Shown: in pieces, positions 58,524 to 64,000 of the stretch
Layout: each line of letters starts with the position of its first letter
Position numbering within the stretch: the stretch's first letter is position 1
Assembly: GCF_040645615.1 (NCBI RefSeq)
Contig: NZ_JBEYYO010000003.1
Location: forward strand, 310,001 to 374,000
DNA: 64,000 bases
DNA from: Glycomyces sp040645615
Lineage (GTDB): Bacteria; Actinomycetota; Actinomycetes; Mycobacteriales; Micromonosporaceae
Direction of reading: 5' to 3'
Position numbers and translations under genes: made by a program
The notes under the pieces: generated by a model
Told to the model about the DNA's origin: nothing
What the model saw: the letters and a program-made list of their open reading frames with translations, nothing else
Database searches by the model: none

Positions 58524-58658
58524 TGTCGGTGGCTCGCGCGATGATTGATTCGGGGGCGCTTGCGTGGCGACACGCCCGGGTGCGGGGGTTGGTCCCTGCG
58601 GTCGGGCGTGTCGCAACTCGACTGCCCCCGACTGCAATGATCGCGCGAAGCTACGACA
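58524..58658. repeat. large palindromic element, unit 1
   Basis: A 135-bp imperfect palindrome around a 24-base loop (58579-58602). Inner arms GCGACACGCCCG (58567-58578) and CGGGCGTGTCGC (58603-58614) are perfect. The next paired blocks outward are CGGGGGC with GCCCCCG, then GCGCGATGATTG-like with CAATGATCGCGC. The outer ends carry boxes TGTCGGTG-N8-GATGAT (plus strand, 58524-58545) and TGTCGTAG-N8-GATCAT (minus strand, 58637-58658), which face each other. Confidence 0.85.
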
Positions 58659-58694
58659 TCGCCGCGAAGCGAGCGACACTCGCGGGCGGCGGGG

Positions 58695-58831
58695 TGTCGG
58701 TGGCTCACGCGATCATTTGAACCGGGGGGGGCTTGCGTGGCGACACGCCCGGGTGCGGGGGTTGGTCCCTGCGGTCGGGCGTGTCGCAACTCGACTGCCC
58801 CCGATTGCAATGATCGCGCGAAGGTACGACA
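58695..58831. repeat. large palindromic element, unit 2
   Basis: It repeats unit 1 almost base for base, with the same inner arms and the same 24-base loop. Its boxes are TGTCGGTG-N8-GATCAT (plus, 58695-58716) and TGTCGTAC-N8-GATCAT (minus, 58810-58831). The 36-base link to unit 1 contains the small hairpin GCGAG-CGACA-CTCGC. Confidence 0.85.
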
Positions 58832-58894
58832 TCGCCCCGAAGCGAGCGACACTCGCACATGGGGGCGAGGACCGGGGCGGTCGGCGGCGGCGAG

Positions 58895-58952
58895 TGTCGG
58901 TGGCTCGCGGGATCATTTGAACCGGGGGGGGCTTGCGTGGCGACACGCCCGA
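58895..58952. repeat. large palindromic element, left half only (unit 3)
   Basis: Only the left arm is present: box TGTCGGTG-N8-GATCAT (58895-58916), the G-run and GCGACACGCCCG (58941-58952). After that the sequence diverges. Between units 2 and 3, CGACACTCGC and GCGAGTGTCG can also pair. Confidence 0.8.
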
Positions 58953-59209
58953 GCGCGGGGTACGGCTCGTGCAGGGGCGGGATTTCGCAGCGGGCCGATC
59001 GCTCTGCGGGCCTTGGACATGGGGGCGGGCCCTGAGGGAGGGCCCGCTTCCACTGTGATCGGCATCGCCGCGGCGCCGACGTCCGCGGCTTCGATCTGTC
59101 GGTGGCCGGAAGGGTGGTCCGGCCGGTTTCCACTGGTGTTTCCTCGCGACGGCGCCTGTTCGGCGGCGCCGTCCTCGGTGGTGTTCCTTCGGCCCGCGAG
59201 GGCCGGGTG
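58953..59209. other. bldC downstream region with terminator
   Basis: GCGGGCCCT-GAGGG-AGGGCCCGC (about 59025-59047) is a strong hairpin that probably ends the bldC transcript on the minus strand. No gene is supported in the rest. Confidence 0.5.
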
Positions 59210-59431
59210 CTACTCCGCGGCTTCGCGCTGAGCGGGGATGTCGCCGTTGATGAGCGAGCGGATCTCCGACTCGCGGTAACGGCGGTGGCCGCCCAGGGTC
59301 CGGATGGCCGAGATCTTGCCGGCCTTGGCCCAGCGGGTGACGGTCTTGGGGTCGACGCGGAACATCGCGGCGACCTCAGAGGGGGTCAGCAGGGCCTCGG
59401 ATTCCACCGGAAGGTTGAGGTCTGTCGTCAT
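59210..59431 (-). CDS. bldC: developmental regulator BldC
   Basis: BldC is a small MerR-like DNA-binding protein; in Streptomyces it holds back sporulation and controls many genes. The 73-residue sequence ESEALLTPSEVAAMFRVDP...TVTRWAKAGKISAIRTLGGHRRYRESEIRSL is nearly that of the Streptomyces protein. I use ATG 59431. The order bldC, divergently placed conserved gene, vdh, DUF3073 is the same as in Streptomyces. Upstream of the gene (59432-59640) is a nested hairpin (59546-59594: GCTTG-GACT...AGTC...CAAGC with inner CTCGG/CCGAG) that may end the transcript of the gene at 59641. Confidence 0.95.
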   Translation of the reverse strand: MTTDLNLPVESEALLTPSEVAAMFRVDPKTVTRWAKAGKISAIRTLGGHRRYRESEIRSLINGDIPAQREAAE

Positions 59432-59640
59432 CGTTCTTCTCCTCCACACACGGGCTGCGAATCACCGGCGCCGAGCCTTGATTCGTTCCTTCTCCAATCG
59501 TCCGGCTTGTCCTAGGTGTCCGACATAGGCCGAACGGCCGATTTTGCTTGGACTTTCCGCTCGGTTCACTCAGCCGAGTGATCAGTCCACAAGCGAAACC
59601 CCAGGCAGAAGCCTTGGCGCGGCGAAGGACCGGAACCGGG

Positions 59641-60474
59641 TCAGTTCAACCGTTCGGCGAGACGACGATCACGCCAGCGGTCGATGAGGCGCGCGTAGCA
59701 CTCCTGCGCCTCCTCGGGCTCGGAGTCGCGGAGATGATCCAGGGCCTGCCACGTGACGTCCACCGAGTCCTCGTCGCGCAGCTCGTCCTCGCTCAGGCGC
59801 GAGACCAGCCCGCCGTAGTCGAGCTCGACGACCGAGTCGCGGTGGAACCCGTCGAGCCAGCGCCCGGTCTCGGCGAGCGCCTCGGCCAAGTCGGCCTCCC
59901 CGAACTCGGCGCGGACCAGGTTGCGGGCCACCACGAGGTCGGTGCGCGAGCGCGCGATCGGGGTCCGGTAGCGCAACTGGACGTGGCCGGGCCCGATCAC
60001 CAGCTCGCGGTCCTCTGGCCGCACGCACGCGAACCAGCGCAGCGGCACCGACCAGGACGCGACGTGCTCGTGCGCGTCGGCGGGGGCCTCGTGCCGGTCG
60101 GCGCCCTCGTCGAGGGCCACGACCTCCTCGGCGGAGGCGAGGAACTCCGGGGGGAACAGCGCCTCGGCGACCGCCTCGGGGGTGAGCCGCTTGACTTCCA
60201 AAGCGGCCGAGGCGATCCGGTAGCGCAGGTTCCAGGGGCACACGAGCGGGTCGAGTTCGGGCCCGCGGTCGATGACGTACGCCTCGCGGGGGAAACTCGG
60301 CACCCCGCGCCAGGGCCAGCCGATGCGCTCGTACAGGGCCTCGCGGCGCAGCCGGGGGCCTTCGAGCGGGTCGACCGCGCGGCCCGAGGCGGTGTACGCG
60401 CGCCAGTAATCGGCGTCGGGCAGCGCCGCCGCGGGCTCGTAGACGCGCAGATAGGACGCGTTCGGTGCGTACAC
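59641..60474 (-). CDS. conserved hypothetical protein next to vdh
   Basis: A 277-residue soluble protein that begins YAPNASYLRVYEPAAALP, a feature of the uncharacterised actinobacterial family located between bldC and the valine dehydrogenase gene. It contains WPWRGVPSFPREAYVID, RWFACVRPEDREL and a late ARLIDRWRDRRLAERLN. No catalytic motif is recognised. The start is GTG 60474. It is divergent from vdh and upstream of bldC on the same strand. Confidence 0.7.
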   Translation of the reverse strand: MYAPNASYLRVYEPAAALPDADYWRAYTASGRAVDPLEGPRLRREALYERIGWPWRGVPSFPREAYVIDRGPELDPLVCPWNLRYRIASAALEVKRLTPEAVAEALFPPEFLASAEEVVALDEGADRHEAPADAHEHVASWSVPLRWFACVRPEDRELVIGPGHVQLRYRTPIARSRTDLVVARNLVRAEFGEADLAEALAETGRWLDGFHRDSVVELDYGGLVSRLSEDELRDEDSVDVTWQALDHLRDSEPEEAQECYARLIDRWRDRRLAERLN

Positions 60475-60624
60475 GAGGCAGATACTTCCATAGTCCTATG
60501 CTGGGGGCGTAGGCATACCCGCGCTACGCGAGACGAGTCGGCCGAGACCCGGCCGCCCCCTCGGGGCGGGGCCCCGGCCAATCTCCGGGGCCGATCCCCC
60601 GTGACACGAACTGGAGAGCAAGCC

Positions 60625-61695
60625 ATGAGCATCTTCGACGCCAGCGGCCACGAACAGGTCGTCTTCTGCCACGACCCCGATTCGGGTCTGCGAGCGATCA
60701 TCGCGATCCACTCCACTGCGCTCGGTCCGGCCCTGGGCGGGACCCGCTTCTACCCGTACGCCTCCGAGGAGGAGGCCCTGACCGACGTGTTGCACCTGTC
60801 GGAGGGGATGTCGTACAAGAACGCGATCGCCGGGCTCGACCACGGCGGCGGCAAGGCCGTCATCTGGGGCGACCCGGGCGTCGACAAGTCCGAGGCGCTG
60901 CTGCGGGCTTACGGGCGCTTCGTGGAGTCGCTGGGCGGGCGGTACGTGACCGCGTGCGACGTCGGGACCTATGTCGAGGACATGGACCACATCGCCCGGG
61001 AGACGCGCCACGTCTCGGGCCGCAGCCCCGAGTCCGGCGGGGCCGGGGACTCCTCGATCCTGACCGCGTTCGGGGTGTTCCAGGCGATGCGCGCGGCCGC
61101 GCAGCACCGCTGGGGAGCGGTCGACCTGACCGGTCGCACCGTGGGCGTGGCCGGGCTCGGCAAGGTCGGGCGCCACCTCATCCCGCACCTGCTCGAAGCC
61201 GGTGCCGACGTCGTGGCGTGCGACGTGGACCCGGCCGCGCTCTCGTGGGCCGCGGCCAACCACCCGCAGGTGCGGCTCGTGGACGGCACCGACGAGCTCA
61301 TCGGCGCCGGGATCGACGTGTACGCGCCGTGCGCGCTCGGCGGGGTGCTCAACGAGGCCTCGCTCAAGACCCTTGACGCCGAGATCGTGTGCGGGGCGGC
61401 GAACAACCAGCTCGCCGAGCCGGGGATCGCGGACGAGCTGGAGCGCTCGGGCATCCTCTACTGCCCCGACTACGTGGTGAACTCCGGCGGGGTCATCCAG
61501 GTCGCCGACGAGTACGACGGCGCGTTCGACTTCAAGCGGGCCGAGCGGCGCACCGCGGGGATCTTCGCGACCACCGCTCGGATCCTGGAGCGGGCCAAGG
61601 GCGAGGGCGTGACGCCGGTGGCCGCGGCCGACGCGCTCGCCGAGGAGCGCATGGCCGCGATCGGCCGCCTCCAGCGGGTGCGGACCTTCCGCTAG
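60625..61695 (+). CDS. vdh: valine/leucine (branched-chain amino acid) dehydrogenase
   Basis: An NAD-dependent deaminating dehydrogenase of the Glu/Leu/Phe/Val family, 356 residues. It turns valine or leucine into the 2-oxo acid plus ammonia, feeding branched fatty acid or polyketide starter units. The catalytic lysine is Lys77 in DHGGGKAVI. The dinucleotide site is TVGVAGLGKVGRHLI, and ALGGVLNEASL, CGAANNQLA and YVVNSGGVIQV are family landmarks. Specificity between Val, Leu and Phe cannot be read with certainty; the gene neighbourhood matches Streptomyces vdh. ATG 60625 follows GGAGAG. Confidence 0.9.
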   Translation: MSIFDASGHEQVVFCHDPDSGLRAIIAIHSTALGPALGGTRFYPYASEEEALTDVLHLSEGMSYKNAIAGLDHGGGKAVIWGDPGVDKSEALLRAYGRFVESLGGRYVTACDVGTYVEDMDHIARETRHVSGRSPESGGAGDSSILTAFGVFQAMRAAAQHRWGAVDLTGRTVGVAGLGKVGRHLIPHLLEAGADVVACDVDPAALSWAAANHPQVRLVDGTDELIGAGIDVYAPCALGGVLNEASLKTLDAEIVCGAANNQLAEPGIADELERSGILYCPDYVVNSGGVIQVADEYDGAFDFKRAERRTAGIFATTARILERAKGEGVTPVAAADALAEERMAAIGRLQRVRTFR

Positions 61696-61706
61696 ACGTA
61701 CGCGTG

Positions 61707-61732
61707 GGCGGGCGGCTCGGGAGCCGTCCGCC
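61707..61732 (+). terminator. vdh terminator
   Basis: GGCGGGCGGC, loop TCGGGA, GCCGTCCGCC: a 10-bp stem with one G-T pair, 11 bases after the stop. Confidence 0.65.
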
Positions 61733-61966
61733 GCGCTCACTTAAAGTGGTCGTTACGATCCGGACAGTGAGAACGAATCTCACGAATAGTCCGGACGTTC
61801 GTCCCGATCTGGTGGTCATCGCCGGTAATCTGTGGCACCCAACTCATGGGCCGGGATGCGGTCTGACGCCGCGAGGTTGTACCGTAGGACCCACGAAGAG
61901 ATTACAAGCATTCCGGGGCGCCTCAATGGCCGCCCCGATGATTTCTGTGCGAGGGGGTCGAGCCGT

Positions 61967-62215
61967 ATGGGGCGAGGCCGAGCTAAGGCTAAGCAGACCA
62001 AAGTGGCCCGTAAGCTCAAGTACCACACTCCGAACACTGACATTCGCGCGCTCGAGCGCGAGCTTTCCAGTGGTCGCGAGGTAGAGGTCGACGTTGAGCC
62101 TCCTGAAGAGGAGCCGGACCCCTATGACGCTTACGCCGATCGGTACGACGGAGGCGAAGACGATCTCCGCGAGGATGACTGGCTCCCGCCGAACAAGAAG
62201 CAGTTAGCCGGCTGA
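61967..62215 (+). CDS. DUF3073 protein
   Basis: An 82-residue actinobacterial protein. It starts GRGRAKAKQTKVARKLKYH, a strongly basic N-terminus, then turns acidic (EVDVEPPEEEPDPYDAYADRYDGGEDD). This charge split is a family mark. Function unknown; a nucleic-acid or ribosome link is only a guess. ATG 61967 has GAGGGGG upstream. The same gene lies beside vdh in Streptomyces. The 270-bp upstream gap holds no other gene that I can see. Confidence 0.9.
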   Translation: MGRGRAKAKQTKVARKLKYHTPNTDIRALERELSSGREVEVDVEPPEEEPDPYDAYADRYDGGEDDLREDDWLPPNKKQLAG

Positions 62216-62225
62216 CGGCGCTTGC

Positions 62226-62340
62226 GAACGGTGCTCGCGCACCGTTCCAGGCCCGATCGTGAGCCAGGCGGGCCGCATCGCCGATCCACCCGCGCAACCT
62301 CCACATCCAGCGTGCACAGGTGCCTTTCGAGGCGCCTGTG
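62226..62340 (+). terminator. two hairpins after the DUF3073 gene
   Basis: GAACGGTGC-TCGC-GCACCGTTC (62226-62247) starts 11 bases after the stop. CACAGGTGCC-TTTCGA-GGCGCCTGTG (62315-62340) is a second hairpin further on. The first is probably the terminator. Confidence 0.6.
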
Positions 62341-62421
62341 CGTTTCGCGCTCGCGCGAGGACGCTGACGCGGAGGCCGGGCGCGCAGGCTTCCCGCACGG
62401 ACCACCAGCCACGGACAAGAG

Positions 62422-62495
62422 ACGGCGGCGAGACCGATGAGGTCTCGCCGCCGTTTCGGCTGCCTGGGGTGCGTCCGGTGCACCGGACGCACCCC
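62422..62495. terminator. two strong hairpins before the Q-rich membrane protein gene's end
   Basis: ACGGCGGCGAGACC pairs with GGTCTCGCCGCCGT (62422-62454). GGGGTGCGTCCGGTG is followed at once by its exact complement (62466-62495), a perfect 30-bp palindrome ten bases beyond the stop of the minus-strand gene. Confidence 0.7.
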
Positions 62496-62504
62496 GGAGC
62501 GCGG

Positions 62505-63206
62505 TTACTGCTGGGGCGCCTGGGGCCACTGCTGCTGCTGGGCCTGGGGCGCCTGCGGGGCCTGCGGCTGGACCGCGGGCTGCTGACCGGTCGGGTACCC
62601 CTGCGGCTGCGCGGGCTGCGGAGCCTCGCCGCCCTTCCCGGGTACCAAGAGCGCGCCGGCGGTGAACAGGCCGTACGCACCGACGAGGAGGAGCAGGGCG
62701 ATCCAGGCCGAGGCGTCGGAGGCCGAGTCGCGGTCGGGCAGGGCCAGGACGTAGAACAGGGTCTTCGCCACGAAGAGCGAGGCGCCCGCGAGGACGACGA
62801 CCTTCCACAGGTTCCGCAGCTTCTCACCGGTGAACAGGACGAGCGCGAAACCGCCGATCACCGCCGCGAGGATCGAGAGCAGGTCGACGCTGATCTGGCC
62901 GAGCACATAGCTCGACAGGTCGGACGTGTCCAGGTCCGCCCATTCGGCGGTGTCGGCGCTGCCGGAGCTGGTGCCGCCGATGAGACCGGCGAGGATCAGC
63001 GCGGCCAGGCCCGAGAGGCCGAGGATCGCCGGGACGGCGGGGACGCCGAGCTTGTCGAACAGCGACGGGCCGGCCGGCTGCGCGTACGCGTACTGCTGCT
63101 GGGCCTGGTACTGCGCCTGGGGCGAGGCGTAGGCCTGCTGCTGATAGGCCTGCTGGGGCTGACTGGGCTGCTGCGGATACCCCGCACCTGATTGCTGTTC
63201 ACTCAT
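62505..63206 (-). CDS. Q/P-rich membrane protein
   Basis: A 233-residue protein with Gln/Pro/Ala/Tyr-rich tails at both ends (for example QQAYQQQAYASPQAQ at the start and PQAPQAPQAQQQQWPQ at the end) and four membrane helices between residues 55 and 185. These include VPAILGLSGLAALILAGLIGG, LLSILAAVIGGFALVLFTG, VVVLAGASLFVAKTLFYVLAL and WIALLLLVGAYGLFTAGALLV. A family of such proteins occurs in actinomycetes; no role is known. It is divergent from the aldehyde dehydrogenase gene. ATG 63206. Confidence 0.75.
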   Translation of the reverse strand: MSEQQSGAGYPQQPSQPQQAYQQQAYASPQAQYQAQQQYAYAQPAGPSLFDKLGVPAVPAILGLSGLAALILAGLIGGTSSGSADTAEWADLDTSDLSSYVLGQISVDLLSILAAVIGGFALVLFTGEKLRNLWKVVVLAGASLFVAKTLFYVLALPDRDSASDASAWIALLLLVGAYGLFTAGALLVPGKGGEAPQPAQPQGYPTGQQPAVQPQAPQAPQAQQQQWPQAPQQ

Positions 63207-63379
63207 GCCCTCATCATGCCTTGGACGGGCAAACGGGCGCATCCGGGTTGTGCGGCGCTCACCCCGTTCGGGCCCTTCCCACCAGGGATCCGGTGCGGGA
63301 GGGGCGATCGCGTTCGCGCGGACGGATTCGCGCCACCCAACGGCAGCGGCGATCGGCCCCCAACCCGTAGGCTGGAGCC

Positions 63380-64000
63380 ATGTCGCAACGTCTCCGTCCC
63401 GTTTCGCCGATCTGGGTGGCAGGCCGCCCTCAGCACGGCGAGGAGGAGTTCTTCGTCACCCATCCGTTCGACGAGTCGCCGGTGGGCGCGACCTCGTGGG
63501 CCACCGCCGGGCAGGTGGAGGCCGCGATGGCCGCCGCGAAGTCGATCGCGGCCGAAAGCGCGGCGCTGCCCGCGCATGTGCGGGCCGAGGCGCTCGAACA
63601 CGTGCGCCGCCGCCTCGACGAAGAGGCCGAGACGTGCGCCGAGCTCATCACCGCCGAGTCGGGCAAACCGATCTCGTGGGCGCGCGTGGAGGTCAAGCGG
63701 GCGGTCTCGACGTTCCGCTGGGCCGCCGAGGAGGCCCGCCGCTTCGGCGGCGAGGCGCAACGGCTCGACACCGACCCGGCCGCCGACGGGCGCATGGCCC
63801 TCATCCGGCGCTTCCCCCGCGGCCCGGTCCTGGGGATCACCCCGTTCAACTTCCCGCTCAACCTGGTCGCCCACAAGGTGGCCCCGGCGATCGCCTCGGG
63901 CTGCCCGATCGTGCTCAAACCGGCCCCGGCCACGCCCCTGTCGGCCCTGCACCTGGGCGCTTTGTTCTCCGAGACCGACCTGCCCGGCGCGATGCTCTCG
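63380..64000 (+). CDS. aldehyde dehydrogenase family protein, N-terminal part
   Basis: The first 207 residues of an NAD(P)-dependent aldehyde dehydrogenase; the gene runs off the right edge. HPFDESPVGATSWATAGQVEAAMAAAK is the start of the fold, RGPVLGITPFNFPLNLVAHKVAPAIASGCPIVLKPAPATPLSA is the coenzyme-binding core with the conserved Asn and Lys. The catalytic Cys and Glu lie beyond the window. Succinate-semialdehyde or glyceraldehyde-3-phosphate-type substrates are possible; it cannot be decided from this part. ATG 63380 follows GGAG. Confidence 0.88.
   Translation, partial: MSQRLRPVSPIWVAGRPQHGEEEFFVTHPFDESPVGATSWATAGQVEAAMAAAKSIAAESAALPAHVRAEALEHVRRRLDEEAETCAELITAESGKPISWARVEVKRAVSTFRWAAEEARRFGGEAQRLDTDPAADGRMALIRRFPRGPVLGITPFNFPLNLVAHKVAPAIASGCPIVLKPAPATPLSALHLGALFSETDLPGAMLS

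Noticed and set aside
58385..59209. Small genes inside the palindromic repeat region
   Set aside because: Frames such as 58388-58858 on the minus strand simply translate the repeated palindrome (same peptide phrases in each copy) and have no start signals.

Overview
The window is one contiguous stretch of a very GC-rich chromosome (roughly 70% G+C by eye) from a Gram-positive actinomycete. The evidence is the family content: DUF2530 and DUF3027, a futalosine-route menaquinone pair, BldC, DUF3073, EspC/WXG100-type type VII secretion proteins, two AfsR-type SARP regulators, a PrsW protease and DisA next to MutY. The neighbourhood bldC - conserved hypothetical - valine dehydrogenase - DUF3073 is the same as in Streptomyces. 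The many short palindromic repeats would fit a Glycomyces or Stackebrandtia-like lineage, but the genus is a guess. Two runs of N (17409-17508 region and 26795-26892) mark assembly gaps, and each sits beside a perfect short tandem repeat.

Layout. 1-5 kb: housekeeping genes (DUF2530/DUF3027, mqnB-mqnD, cold-shock protein, LarE). 5-12 kb: one giant lipoprotein with an alpha-amylase half and a pullulanase half, then a membrane protein. 12-13.4 kb: a repeat-rich stretch with a 37-bp hairpin array in front of a tiny ORF. 13.4-22 kb: an AfsR-type regulator and a cluster of type VII secretion substrates. 22-28.3 kb: a FadE5-like acyl-CoA dehydrogenase, a SpoIIE phosphatase, a GNAT, a secreted trypsin and tRNA-Gly(CCC). 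28.4-33.7 kb: a sugar ABC importer behind two xyl-box-like operators, then a beta-propeller lipoprotein. 33.7-38.4 kb: a drug-type ABC exporter with its TetR, a DUF4253 protein and a HigBA-like toxin-antitoxin pair. 38.3-43.5 kb: a 30-residue membrane microprotein, an SGNH hydrolase, a DAG-kinase-like protein, purA and an orphan fused permease. 43.6-48.6 kb: TetR/SDR and MarR/oxidoreductase divergent pairs, each with a visible operator, plus a VOC protein. 48.6-57 kb: an Imm51 protein, disA, a secreted protein with a second AfsR-type regulator, a possible MITE and mutY. 56.8-64 kb: PrsW, a large palindromic repeat region, bldC, vdh, DUF3073 and the start of an aldehyde dehydrogenase.

The most unusual content is non-coding. 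(1) A 37-bp tandem array (12456-12692) whose minus-strand copies each form a GNRA-tetraloop hairpin with a compensating A-T/G-C pair, leading into a 66-codon ORF. (2) Two and a half copies of a ~136-bp palindrome (58524-58952) whose arms carry inward-facing boxes with the spacing of the actinobacterial RecA-NDp/PafBC promoter. (3) Other boxes of that layout, including two in front of mutY. (4) Three copies of an AT-only-looking palindrome built on TAGGATATATCCTA, in a genome where such sequence is rare. (5) A 159-bp MITE-like element with CTAG duplications. These are read from sequence only; their functions are inference.
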